NCBI GenBank assembly: GCA_048498395.1
Contig: JBEHYB010000091.1
Location: 1 to 7,985 of the forward strand
Direction: 5' to 3'
Length of the DNA: 7,985 bases
From: Micavibrio_B sp048498395
GTDB lineage: Bacteria; Pseudomonadota; Alphaproteobacteria; Micavibrionales; Micavibrionaceae
Part shown: positions 1 to 6,565 of the stretch, piece after piece
Layout: every line of letters starts with the position of its first letter
Position numbering within the stretch: position 1 is the first letter of the stretch
Made by a program: the position numbers and the translations under genes
The notes under the pieces: generated by a model
Told to the model about the DNA's origin: nothing
The model's input: the letters and a program-made list of their open reading frames with translations, nothing else
Database searches by the model: none

Positions 1-389
1 ATATCCTTGGCAAGGCGTGAGCGTGTCTTCGCGTAGTTCGGCGCGACCATCGGATAATCTGTCGGCAAACCCCAGCGTTCGCGATATTGCTCGGGTGTCA
101 TCTTGTAAGCTGTCTTCAAATGACGCTTGAGCATTTTAAGTTTTTTGCCGTCCTCCAGACAGACGATGTAATCAGGCATCACCGATTTGCGGATCGGCAC
201 GGCAGGCTGCGGACGCTCGGCGGTGATATTCGCAGCGGCCACATCGCCACCCACGCCGGAAAGCGTCTTATAAATACGTTCGATCAAAGCCGGGATTTCA
301 GCAGCCGGAATGGTATTATTCGACAGATGGGCCGAAACGATATTCGTCGTCAGCGCCAGTATCTCGTGATTTTTTGGGGTTTCGGCCAT
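1..389 (-). CDS. mucR: MucR/Ros-family transcriptional regulator (3' end cut by window edge)
   Basis: Reading the minus strand from the ATG at 389-387 gives 129 codons that run off the left edge. The protein opens MAETPKNHEILAL and has a helical N-terminal part (about residues 8-45), a variable linker, and the family hallmark from about residue 73: YIVCLEDGKKLKMLKRHL, then MTPEQYRERWGLP and DYPMVAPNYA. These are diagnostic of MucR/Ros regulators, small DNA-binding proteins that control exopolysaccharide, motility and cell-cycle genes in alphaproteobacteria. In the Ros zinc finger the ligands are C-x2-C plus two His. Here the first Cys (C77) and first His (H90) are kept, the second Cys is Asp (D80), and the second-His positions hold A94/Y95. 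The fold may therefore be zinc-poor or zinc-free, as in part of this family. It is divergent from alg44 across 180 bp, which suggests a regulatory link, though this is inferred. No strong ribosome binding site precedes the start. Confidence 0.93.
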   Translation of the reverse strand, partial: MAETPKNHEILALTTNIVSAHLSNNTIPAAEIPALIERIYKTLSGVGGDVAAANITAERPQPAVPIRKSVMPDYIVCLEDGKKLKMLKRHLKTAYKMTPEQYRERWGLPTDYPMVAPNYAKTRSRLAKD

Positions 390-410
390 TTTACTTATCC
401 AATCTCGGCT

Positions 411-433
411 AATTTCTGTCTTTAACAGTAATT
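411..433. promoter_or_regulatory. Imperfect inverted repeat, candidate operator between mucR and alg44
   Basis: The arms are AATT-T-CTGT (411-419) and ACAG-T-AATT (425-433) around a 5-nt centre CTTTA. Eight of nine arm positions pair and the T/T at 415/429 does not. The repeat lies 22 bp upstream of the mucR start and about 9 bp upstream of the TATAAT at 442, overlapping where a -35 element for alg44 would be. That suits a site serving both divergent genes. The surrounding 390-480 stretch is AT-rich with several TA steps, the kind of DNA MucR proteins are reported to bind. No binding is shown by the sequence, and such a repeat can arise by chance in AT-rich DNA. Confidence 0.35.
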
Positions 434-441
434 CATGGGAA

Positions 442-447
442 TATAAT
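442..447 (+). promoter_or_regulatory. Candidate -10 box (TATAAT) for the alg44 operon
   Basis: A perfect TATAAT lies in the divergent intergenic region, which would place transcription start near 453-455 and give alg44 a leader of about 115 nt. The -35 side is poor. TTAACA at 422-427 matches TTGACA at five of six positions, but the spacer is only 14 bp. Activator help or a different start is therefore possible. No GGAAC-type ECF promoter or AlgU-type GAACTT/TCTGA pair was seen here. Confidence 0.4.
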
Positions 448-482
448 AAACAATACTTGGGATTACTTTACAGGGGATTAAA

Positions 483-530
483 ATGCTCAAAAGATGTACG
501 GGGCTGGGCCGACTCATCCGCCACTGCTAG
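483..530 (+). CDS. Possible 15-codon leader peptide upstream of alg44
   Basis: An ATG at 483 is preceded by AGGGGA at 472-477 with a 5-nt gap, a better ribosome binding site than most real genes in this window have. It opens a 15-codon frame, MLKRCTGLGRLIRHC, ending with TAG at 528-530, 39 nt before the alg44 GTG. The stop codon falls in a small hairpin (524-539). This looks like an upstream regulatory reading frame or leader peptide. Very short frames with a chance purine-rich stretch are common, however, and there is no run of one regulatory amino acid as in classical attenuators. No function is assigned. Confidence 0.3.
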   Translation: MLKRCTGLGRLIRHC

Positions 531-539
531 GAATAGCGG
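524..539 (+). other. Small hairpin in the alg44 leader
   Basis: CTGCTA (524-529) pairs with TAGCGG (534-539) around a GGAA loop, with one T-G wobble in a 6-bp stem. GGAA fits the GNRA tetraloop pattern. It covers the stop codon of the possible leader peptide and lies 18 nt before the alg44 ribosome binding site. No run of T follows, so it is not an intrinsic terminator. Confidence 0.3.
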
Positions 540-569
540 ACAATCTTGTTATCTTTTGGGGGAAAGATA

Positions 570-1580
570 GTGAACGATTCTGAGTCAACGCCTGTTATTA
601 TTCATGAATCCGAGCTTCAGCGGCAGCACGCAAGGATTGCCCTGCCCGGTAGCGCCCGGATCGGCACGGATTTTTATTCTGTAAAAAACCTGTCTGCGGG
701 CGGACTCGCCGTTTCCGCCGTAAAGGGCTTCCATAAATCCGGCGATATACTGCCGCTTCACCTCACCCTGCGCTTCGACGATTTTTCGATAACGATCGAT
801 TTCAATACAAGGGTCCAGCATTACGACGCGCGCGCCGGATTGTTGGGCCTGTCTTTTATCAGCCTCAATAAACAGAAGCTTTCCATTCTGGTCGGCATCA
901 TCCGCAAAGTCATCGCCGGCGATTATCTCAGCGGTGAAGAAATCCTGCAGGCAGCCAACCGTACCGATTTCGCGCGGCTTGGCGAGAACGACAATACAAA
1001 ACAAAAACCTCTCTCGCTTATGGGCAAAATTCTTGCCGCAACTACGATTGCGCTTCTCGGCCTGGCGGCGACAGGTTTTATCGCCGGGAACATCTACGAA
1101 AATCTTTTCCTGCTTAAATCGCAGAACGCTTTCGTCGGCAGCGAAATGCAGGTGGTCAAATCCCCCGCCGCAGGATTGTGGGAAATAACCGCCAAAGATA
1201 ATTTCATTCGCAAAGGTGAAACGCTTGGCATGATCGGCAAAACCCATGCTGTCGTCAGCCCTTGCGACTGCGTGATATATAAGCGCGAAGCCAGCGGTCA
1301 GACGGCTGCACTTCAGCAAAATATCGCAACACTGGTTCCTGTACGCGCACGCCCCTTTATCGTTGCGGAACTTGGCACAAATGACGTCCAGCGTGTGAAA
1401 ACGGATTTGCCGGTGACAATAAGGATTTCCGGAACCAGATTGCATGTTTCAGGGAAAATCGCCGGCATTCAATATGCAGCAACCCCGTCTCCTCACGCCG
1501 TTATTACAATCAAACCGGATCAAAGCCTGCCTGTCGATCTGACGGGTCGGCCTGCCCAGATAACATTCAGGGTGCATTGA
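570..1580 (+). CDS. alg44: Alg44: c-di-GMP-binding PilZ/HlyD-like alginate co-polymerase subunit
   Basis: This is the inner-membrane regulatory subunit of the alginate polymerase. In Pseudomonas it binds c-di-GMP in its cytoplasmic PilZ domain and activates the glycosyltransferase Alg8. The 336-residue product shows the expected order. The PilZ domain (about 16-120) has R18-QHA-R22 and N40-LSAG-G45, matching the RxxxR and [D/N]xSxxG ligand motifs. One membrane segment lies at about 154-176. A periplasmic biotinyl-lipoyl/HlyD-like part (about 190-336) includes SPAAGLWE and an SPCDCVI return strand. It is shorter than the Pseudomonas protein (about 390). The GTG at 570 is chosen because GGGGGA (558-563) sits 6 nt upstream. 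The in-frame TTG at 546 would add eight residues and put that site inside the gene. It is first in the operon, and its stop overlaps algA by 1 nt. No alg8 adjoins it on the left, where mucR lies. Confidence 0.92.
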   Translation: MNDSESTPVIIHESELQRQHARIALPGSARIGTDFYSVKNLSAGGLAVSAVKGFHKSGDILPLHLTLRFDDFSITIDFNTRVQHYDARAGLLGLSFISLNKQKLSILVGIIRKVIAGDYLSGEEILQAANRTDFARLGENDNTKQKPLSLMGKILAATTIALLGLAATGFIAGNIYENLFLLKSQNAFVGSEMQVVKSPAAGLWEITAKDNFIRKGETLGMIGKTHAVVSPCDCVIYKREASGQTAALQQNIATLVPVRARPFIVAELGTNDVQRVKTDLPVTIRISGTRLHVSGKIAGIQYAATPSPHAVITIKPDQSLPVDLTGRPAQITFRVH

Positions 1581-2632
1581 TGGAAATCGTTCCCGTTATT
1601 CTCTGCGGCGGCTCCGGCACCAGGCTCTGGCCATTGAGCCGCGCGGAAATGCCCAAGCAGTTCCTGCGCCTGACGGGCGAATATTCCCTGTTGCAGAATA
1701 CGCTGTTGCGCGCGCTCTCGATCTCCGGCGCGCTGCCGTCCAATGTCGTGACCGTCACCTTGAAGTTGCAGATGCCGCTTGTTGCCGAACATCTCGCTGC
1801 GATCGACCCCAAAGCCGGAAAACATATTCTGGGCGAACCGCGGGCGCGCAATACGGCGGCGGCGATTGCCCTGGCCGCAGATTATGTCGCGAAGAAATTT
1901 TCACAAGACGCGATCATGTGGGTTCTCTCTTCCGATGCGCATATCGGCGATGAGGAAAATCTGCGCACCGCCCTGCAATCCGCTCTGGAAGTGGCGGCGG
2001 CCGGCAACATCGCCATTTTCGGCATCAAACCGCACCGGCCCGAGACAGGCTACGGTTATATCAAGAAAGGAGCGCCGTCTGACATTCCAAATGCCTGCCT
2101 CGTCGATCACTTCGTCGAGAAACCCTCTTTCGACACGGCGAAATTTTACGTTCAAACAAAAGAATATCTCTGGAACAGCGGCATGTTCGTCTTCAGGGCA
2201 TCGACAATACTTGATGAATACAAAGCGCTCGCGCCGGAAATTCTCGATCATATCAAATCTTACGACCGCATCCCTGCGCTTCCTTTCGACAAGGCCATTC
2301 TCGAGAAATCGTCGAAGCTCAACGTCATTCCCTGCGATCCCTTATGGTCGGATATCGGCTCATGGCAAAGCCTGTGGGAAATCCTCAAGAAGGATTCAAA
2401 CGGCAATAATTTGCGCGGCGACATCACCGTCCACGATTCAACTAATTGCCTGATCCGGGGCTCAGGCAAGAAAATCGCCGTCGCCGGTATGGATCATGCC
2501 GTCATCATTGAAACCCCGGATACGATTTTTATCGCCGACAAACGAAACACAGATGCCATCCGCAGCCTCGTGAATTCGCTCAAGGCCGACGAACCCGTCT
2601 TCCTGCCTCTGCCTGAAGAAACGGGTACATGA
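1580..2632 (+). CDS. algA: Mannose-1-phosphate guanylyltransferase, monofunctional (AlgA/ManC type)
   Basis: This enzyme makes GDP-mannose from mannose-1-phosphate and GTP in the cytoplasm, the last sugar-nucleotide step before AlgD. The 350-residue product carries the nucleotidyltransferase signature GGSGTRLWPLSR (10-21), PKQF (25-28), ETGYGYI (155-161), FVEKP (178-182), WNSGMF (198-203) and WSDIGSW (256-262), then a C-terminal strand-rich segment (about 283-320). Pseudomonas AlgA is about 480 residues because a cupin-type phosphomannose isomerase is fused to its C-terminus. That domain is absent here and the frame ends cleanly, so isomerase activity must come from another gene. The conserved PSDH-like loop reads SSDAH (117-121). 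The start is the ATG at 1580, sharing its A with the alg44 stop, with AGGG at 1569-1572. The stop overlaps the next start in ATGA. Within this operon the symbol algA is reasonable; manC would also fit. Confidence 0.93.
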   Translation: MEIVPVILCGGSGTRLWPLSRAEMPKQFLRLTGEYSLLQNTLLRALSISGALPSNVVTVTLKLQMPLVAEHLAAIDPKAGKHILGEPRARNTAAAIALAADYVAKKFSQDAIMWVLSSDAHIGDEENLRTALQSALEVAAAGNIAIFGIKPHRPETGYGYIKKGAPSDIPNACLVDHFVEKPSFDTAKFYVQTKEYLWNSGMFVFRASTILDEYKALAPEILDHIKSYDRIPALPFDKAILEKSSKLNVIPCDPLWSDIGSWQSLWEILKKDSNGNNLRGDITVHDSTNCLIRGSGKKIAVAGMDHAVIIETPDTIFIADKRNTDAIRSLVNSLKADEPVFLPLPEETGT

Positions 2633-3903
2633 GAAAACTTATTCCTTTCCTGATTATTTTCTGGGCGGCGAACGCTTTTGCCCAGACAGATGAAAAGACG
2701 ACAGAGAAATCGGATTTCATCTGGCATCTCAATACGCGGCTTCAATATTTAAGTGAAGAGAACCGCGATCTCGGTACACGCAACGAAGATCGCTCGGGAA
2801 ATTTTACCTTCGATACCCGCCTGATCGGCAAATATCGTCCGTCCGGCGGTTTTCTTGCCTATTTCGAAGGCGGAGCCGTACAGACGGTCGGCGACGGCAT
2901 GGCCCCCGAAGATGAAACCGGCGCACCGCGTCCCTCGTCCGGCTTTTTCGAGCTGCGCCAGCTCTATATACGTTTTGATAAATTAATTTCAGACCTGCCG
3001 CTGCAATTCCAGCTGGGTCGCCAGCGTATCCGCGAAGATTATGCGCTGTGGTGGAACCGCGATCTCGATGCGGCACGCGTGCTTTATGCGGGAGATAAAT
3101 TTAAAGGCTTCATCGGTGTCGCCAAGGATCTCGCCTATTACCGCACTGATGACGAGCGCGGCGAAGAGCGCGGCAAGGCGCTGCATATACTCGGCGAAAC
3201 CTCCTTCGTCTTAACGCCGCAGGACAATCTTGAGTTTCGCGGTCTTTACGAAGACGACGACAATACGGATTCAAAACGCGGCTGGGCGGGATTTCGCTTC
3301 GCCGGCGTACAGAGCGCTTTGCATGGGCTGAAATACCGGCTCGACACAATCGGCATGACCGGCACAGATGAAAACCACGTCTCCGGCTGGGCGCTCGATG
3401 CCGGGGCGGAATTGCCGCTCGGTGAAAAGCTCCCCTCACTTATTATAGGCTATGCCTACGGCTCCCGGGACTTCCGTCAGAGTAAAATATATGGAAACTC
3501 TAGCCGGGTCAGCGGTTCATCCACATCTATAAATAACTACGGCGAAGCCTTCCGTCCCGAGCTTGCCAACCTGCATATCCTGACCGCCGGGATTTCAATT
3601 CCGGTCATGAATGCCAGCGATCTGAGCTTTTTATACCATTATTACCGGATGGCGGACGAAAGCGCCGATCTCGGCGATACGCACGTGACTGCCTCTCCCG
3701 CAGGGACTGACAAGGATCTGGGCCAGGAACTTGATGCCATTTTCAATGTAAAACTCAATGATGAACTCGAAAATCCGGCTTTTCCTGATCTTGAGAAAAA
3801 TATTCGCATCTCCACAGGAATTTTCAGGGCGGGTGATGCGTTTGCATCTGCAGGCGACGAAATTTCTTACCGCGCGCTTGCCGAATTCCGTCTGCGCTAT
3901 TAA
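2629..3903 (+). CDS. algE: AlgE-family outer-membrane alginate export channel
   Basis: This is the outer-membrane beta-barrel through which alginate leaves the cell. The 424-residue product has a signal peptide (MRKLIPFLIIFWAANAFA, probable cleavage after residue 18). Amphipathic beta-strands follow, and the chain ends in a strand closing with RLRY, the aromatic C-terminus typical of outer-membrane barrels. AlgE-like stretches include FELRQLYIRFD (107-117), LGRQRIREDYALWWNRDLDA (129-148), FRQ (282-284), YGEAFRPELANL (304-315), LYHYYRM (335-341) and GTDKDLGQELD (359-369). The basic and acidic residues in these stretches fit a channel selective for an acidic polymer. It is somewhat shorter than Pseudomonas AlgE (about 490), presumably in loops. 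The ATG at 2629 overlaps the algA stop by 4 nt, which implies translational coupling. The periplasmic partner AlgK is not in the window. Confidence 0.92.
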   Translation: MRKLIPFLIIFWAANAFAQTDEKTTEKSDFIWHLNTRLQYLSEENRDLGTRNEDRSGNFTFDTRLIGKYRPSGGFLAYFEGGAVQTVGDGMAPEDETGAPRPSSGFFELRQLYIRFDKLISDLPLQFQLGRQRIREDYALWWNRDLDAARVLYAGDKFKGFIGVAKDLAYYRTDDERGEERGKALHILGETSFVLTPQDNLEFRGLYEDDDNTDSKRGWAGFRFAGVQSALHGLKYRLDTIGMTGTDENHVSGWALDAGAELPLGEKLPSLIIGYAYGSRDFRQSKIYGNSSRVSGSSTSINNYGEAFRPELANLHILTAGISIPVMNASDLSFLYHYYRMADESADLGDTHVTASPAGTDKDLGQELDAIFNVKLNDELENPAFPDLEKNIRISTGIFRAGDAFASAGDEISYRALAEFRLRY

Positions 3904-3922
3904 ATATACAACAAATACTGTC

Positions 3923-3942
3923 ATTCCCGCGAAAGCGGGAAT
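3923..3942. repeat. dRS3-like hairpin repeat between algE and algC
   Basis: ATTCCCGCGAAAGCGGGAAT is a perfect inverted repeat with two 8-bp arms and a GAAA loop. It has the ATTCCC-N8-GGGAAT form of the dRS3 element known from Neisseria, and similar dispersed repeats occur in many proteobacterial genomes. Translated in one frame it gives the familiar VIPAKAGI peptide. It sits 19 nt after the algE stop and 31 nt before the algC start. In RNA it would form a stable stem capped by a GNRA tetraloop. No T-run follows, so it is more likely an RNA-stability or processing element, or a passive repeat, than a terminator. Only one copy is seen in this window. Confidence 0.8.
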
Positions 3943-3973
3943 CTCTCATACATCAAGAGTAAGGGTTTTTATA

Positions 3974-5476
3974 ATGCCATCCGCCAAGCCGAATACGGAA
4001 GCCTTCGAACGCGACACGATTATCGAGCCGCAGGGTTTCCGGGAATATGATGCCCGCTGGCTTTATCCCGAACAATTGAATTTGCGTGGCGTTCAGGCGC
4101 TCGGCATGGGCATCGGCACGATGATCCATGAAATGAAATTAAATCCTCCGTCCGTCATCGTCGGCCATGACTACCGCTCCTACAGCGCAACGATCAAAAA
4201 CGCGCTTACTGTCGGCTTGATGGCATCGGGCTGCAAAGTCTATGACATCGGTCTCGCCCTATCGCCTGTCGCCTATTTTTCCCAATTTGAACTTGATTGC
4301 CCGGCTGTTGCGATGGTAACGGCAAGCCATAATGAGAACGGCTGGACCGGTGTGAAAATGGGCACCGAACGCCCGATGACTTTCGGCCCTGAACAGATGT
4401 CGCATTTAAAAGACATCGTGATGAATAAAAAATACGTACTGCGCGATGGCGGCTCATTCCATCAGGTCGACGACATCAAGGAACGCTATATTGCCGATCT
4501 CGTCAAAGACGGCAAACTGAAACGTAAATTGAAAGTGGTTGCCGCCTGCGGCAACGGCACCGCCGGAGCCTATGCGCCTGAAGTCCTGCGCCGCCTGGGC
4601 TGCGAAGTCATCGAGATGGATTGCAATCTCGACTACACTTTCCCGAAATACAACCCGAACCCCGAAGACCTCGAAATGCTGCATGCCATTTCCCACATGG
4701 TCAAAGAACATAACGCCGATATCGGCTTCGGTTTTGACGGCGATGGTGACCGTTGCGGCGTGATCGACAATACGGGCGACGAGATTTTCGCCGACAAGAT
4801 GGGCGTGATCTGCGCGCGCGATCTGGCGACCATTCATAAAAACCCGCTTTTTGTCGCCGATGTGAAATCGACCGGGCTTTATCATACTGATCCGGTCCTC
4901 AAAGAACTTGGCGTGAAGACCGATTACTGGAAGACCGGGCATTCCTATATGAAACGCCGCGTGAATGAACTTGGCGCGCTCGCCGGCTTCGAGAAAAGCG
5001 GCCACTTCTTTCTGAACAAACCTATCGGTCGCGGCTATGACGACGGGATCGCGACGGCTGTTATGATCTGCCGCATTCTCGATCGCAATGCCGGTAAATC
5101 TATGGCGGACCTAAAAAACGCGCTGCCGAAGACCTGGGGTTCACCGACGATGGCTCCTTTCTGCCCGGACGATACAAAATATACGCGCGTCGATGAGGTC
5201 ACAAAAATCTATGAAGACAAGAAAGCCAGGGGCGAAACCATCAACGGCCAGAAAATCATCGATATCGTGACCGTCAATGGCGTGCGCTTCACGCTCGAAG
5301 ATGGAAGCTGGGGACTGATCCGGGCATCGTCGAACAAGCCTTCGCTTGTCGTCGTCGTTGAAAGCCCGGCCTCTGAAGACCAGATGTTCAATGTCTTCGA
5401 GGAAATCGAGAAAACATTGTCACAGTTCAAAGATGTCGGCGAATACGATCAGAAAATATCGCGCAAAGCAGCCTAG
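3974..5476 (+). CDS. algC: Phosphomannomutase/phosphoglucomutase (AlgC type)
   Basis: This enzyme interconverts mannose-6-P and mannose-1-P (and usually the glucose phosphates), feeding AlgA. The 500-residue product shows all four functional parts of the alpha-D-phosphohexomutase family. TASHNENGWTG (116-126) holds the phosphoserine S118. The metal-binding loop DGDGDR spans 255-260. The sugar-specificity loop EKSGH spans 340-344. The C-terminal phosphate-binding loop RASSNKP spans 450-456. It is a little longer than Pseudomonas AlgC (463). The ATG at 3974 is chosen because AAGGG at 3961-3965 lies 8 nt upstream and REYDARW follows shortly. An open frame extends back to 3758, but it crosses the hairpin repeat and the end of algE and has no homology-like content. 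In Pseudomonas algC lies away from the main operon; here it is inside. Its TAG stop abuts the algL ATG. Confidence 0.95.
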   Translation: MPSAKPNTEAFERDTIIEPQGFREYDARWLYPEQLNLRGVQALGMGIGTMIHEMKLNPPSVIVGHDYRSYSATIKNALTVGLMASGCKVYDIGLALSPVAYFSQFELDCPAVAMVTASHNENGWTGVKMGTERPMTFGPEQMSHLKDIVMNKKYVLRDGGSFHQVDDIKERYIADLVKDGKLKRKLKVVAACGNGTAGAYAPEVLRRLGCEVIEMDCNLDYTFPKYNPNPEDLEMLHAISHMVKEHNADIGFGFDGDGDRCGVIDNTGDEIFADKMGVICARDLATIHKNPLFVADVKSTGLYHTDPVLKELGVKTDYWKTGHSYMKRRVNELGALAGFEKSGHFFLNKPIGRGYDDGIATAVMICRILDRNAGKSMADLKNALPKTWGSPTMAPFCPDDTKYTRVDEVTKIYEDKKARGETINGQKIIDIVTVNGVRFTLEDGSWGLIRASSNKPSLVVVVESPASEDQMFNVFEEIEKTLSQFKDVGEYDQKISRKAA

Positions 5477-6565
5477 ATGAAAAAACTGGGAATCTTTCTT
5501 GCCGCGCTGATCGTTTTCTCGCTCGTCGCGGGATGGTTTCTCGTCAAACCTCTGAAACTGCCTTTTGAGGTTCCTGTCGTCGCCTATGACGCGCAATATG
5601 CAGGCGCAATGTATAAATGCAAAGAGTTCCCTGCCCCCGTCAAAGACCTCTCTTATCATTCAGTCTATGACGACACGGATGAAAGCCGCTCTATCATCGA
5701 TGACAAGGCCTATAAAGCATATAAGGCGGCGGTCGAACCTATTGCAAAATACGAAACACAGCTCGCAAAACTTTCAAATTCCTATATCAACTCGCGCGGC
5801 ATGGATCGCTCTGCATCTTATTGCGCGCTCAAGGCCATGAAATACTGGGCCGATAACGACGCACTGCTCGGGAGCGCGAATTCGCAAGGTGAAGCCGTCC
5901 GCAAATGGACGCTCGGCACGCTCGCCACTTCCTACGCTCAGATTTCATCAGACCCTTATCTTGATAAACATGAGAAAAAAGCGGTCAAACACTGGCTCGG
6001 TCAAATCGCCGGGCGTGTCGTGCGCGACTACAGCTCCAATACGGACAAGAAATCACGCAATAACAATCATCTCTACTGGGCAGGATGGTCCGTTGCCATG
6101 ACAGGTGTTGCCATCGATAATCGCACTTATTTCGGCTGGGGATTGCGCCAGGGACGCAAGGGCCTTGCTGCGATTCAGGAAGACGGCACGCTGCCGAACG
6201 AACTCAAACGCAAAGGGCGCGCGCTGCACTACCATATTTTCGCGACGATGCCTTTGACCATGCTGACATGGCTAGCCGCATCGAACGGCATCAATCTCCA
6301 GTCCGGCAATCCAGGAAGTCTCGAACGCCTCGCCAAGCTTGATCTCGAAGGGCTTGAGAATCCGGGCTATTTCCAGCAGGCGACCGGGACGAAGCAGGAT
6401 GCGACACGCATCTTCAATGCCTCAGCTCTCGCCTGGCTTGAAGCCTATAACCGCATGACACCGGATGCGCAGGCCGAAAAATGGCTGATCAAGCTGCGCC
6501 CGATGGTACAAAACCGTATCGGCGGCGACGCAACGCTTCTTTATTCCACCTCGATGGTCAAATAA
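5477..6565 (+). CDS. algL: Mannuronate-specific alginate lyase, PL5 family (AlgL)
   Basis: AlgL cleaves polymannuronate by beta-elimination. In producers it acts in the periplasm and removes polymer that fails to be exported. The 362-residue product has a hydrophobic N-terminus (about 5-23), a helical domain with RKWTLGTLATSY (142-153), and the family's core NNHLYWAGWSVA (196-207) followed by PNELKRKGRALHYH (240-253). Compared with P. aeruginosa AlgL from memory, N197/H198, R245 and Y252 line up with the catalytic N201/H202, R249 and Y256 at a constant offset of four, so it appears active. The N-terminal segment ends in GWFLVKPLKLP without an obvious signal-peptidase site and could be a membrane anchor. 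The ATG directly follows the algC TAG (0-nt spacing) with only a weak ribosome binding site, which implies coupled translation. The last 25 bp overlap the end of the convergent acetyltransferase gene. Confidence 0.93.
   Translation: MKKLGIFLAALIVFSLVAGWFLVKPLKLPFEVPVVAYDAQYAGAMYKCKEFPAPVKDLSYHSVYDDTDESRSIIDDKAYKAYKAAVEPIAKYETQLAKLSNSYINSRGMDRSASYCALKAMKYWADNDALLGSANSQGEAVRKWTLGTLATSYAQISSDPYLDKHEKKAVKHWLGQIAGRVVRDYSSNTDKKSRNNNHLYWAGWSVAMTGVAIDNRTYFGWGLRQGRKGLAAIQEDGTLPNELKRKGRALHYHIFATMPLTMLTWLAASNGINLQSGNPGSLERLAKLDLEGLENPGYFQQATGTKQDATRIFNASALAWLEAYNRMTPDAQAEKWLIKLRPMVQNRIGGDATLLYSTSMVK

Noticed and set aside
87..425. Open frame of 112 codons on the plus strand at the left edge
   Set aside because: Antisense to mucR, whose protein matches the family over its whole visible length.
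454..569. c-di-GMP riboswitch in the alg44 leader
   Set aside because: Considered because Alg44 binds c-di-GMP, but the conserved GEMM core and its paired stems are not visible.
585..1445. Long open frame of 286 codons on the minus strand, antisense to alg44
   Set aside because: The plus strand encodes a clear PilZ/HlyD-like protein with correct motifs and operon overlaps. The antisense product has no recognisable domain.
3923..3942. Rho-independent terminator between algE and algC
   Set aside because: The stem is strong but is followed by ATCTCTCATACATC rather than a T-run, and it has the palindromic form of a dispersed repeat.
3758..3973. 72-residue N-terminal extension of the algC frame
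   Set aside because: It overlaps the end of algE and reads through the hairpin repeat (giving VIPAKAGI). A good ribosome binding site and the family N-terminus support the ATG at 3974.
4454..5005. Open frame of 183 codons on the minus strand inside algC
   Set aside because: Shadow of a well-conserved phosphohexomutase gene, with no domain of its own.
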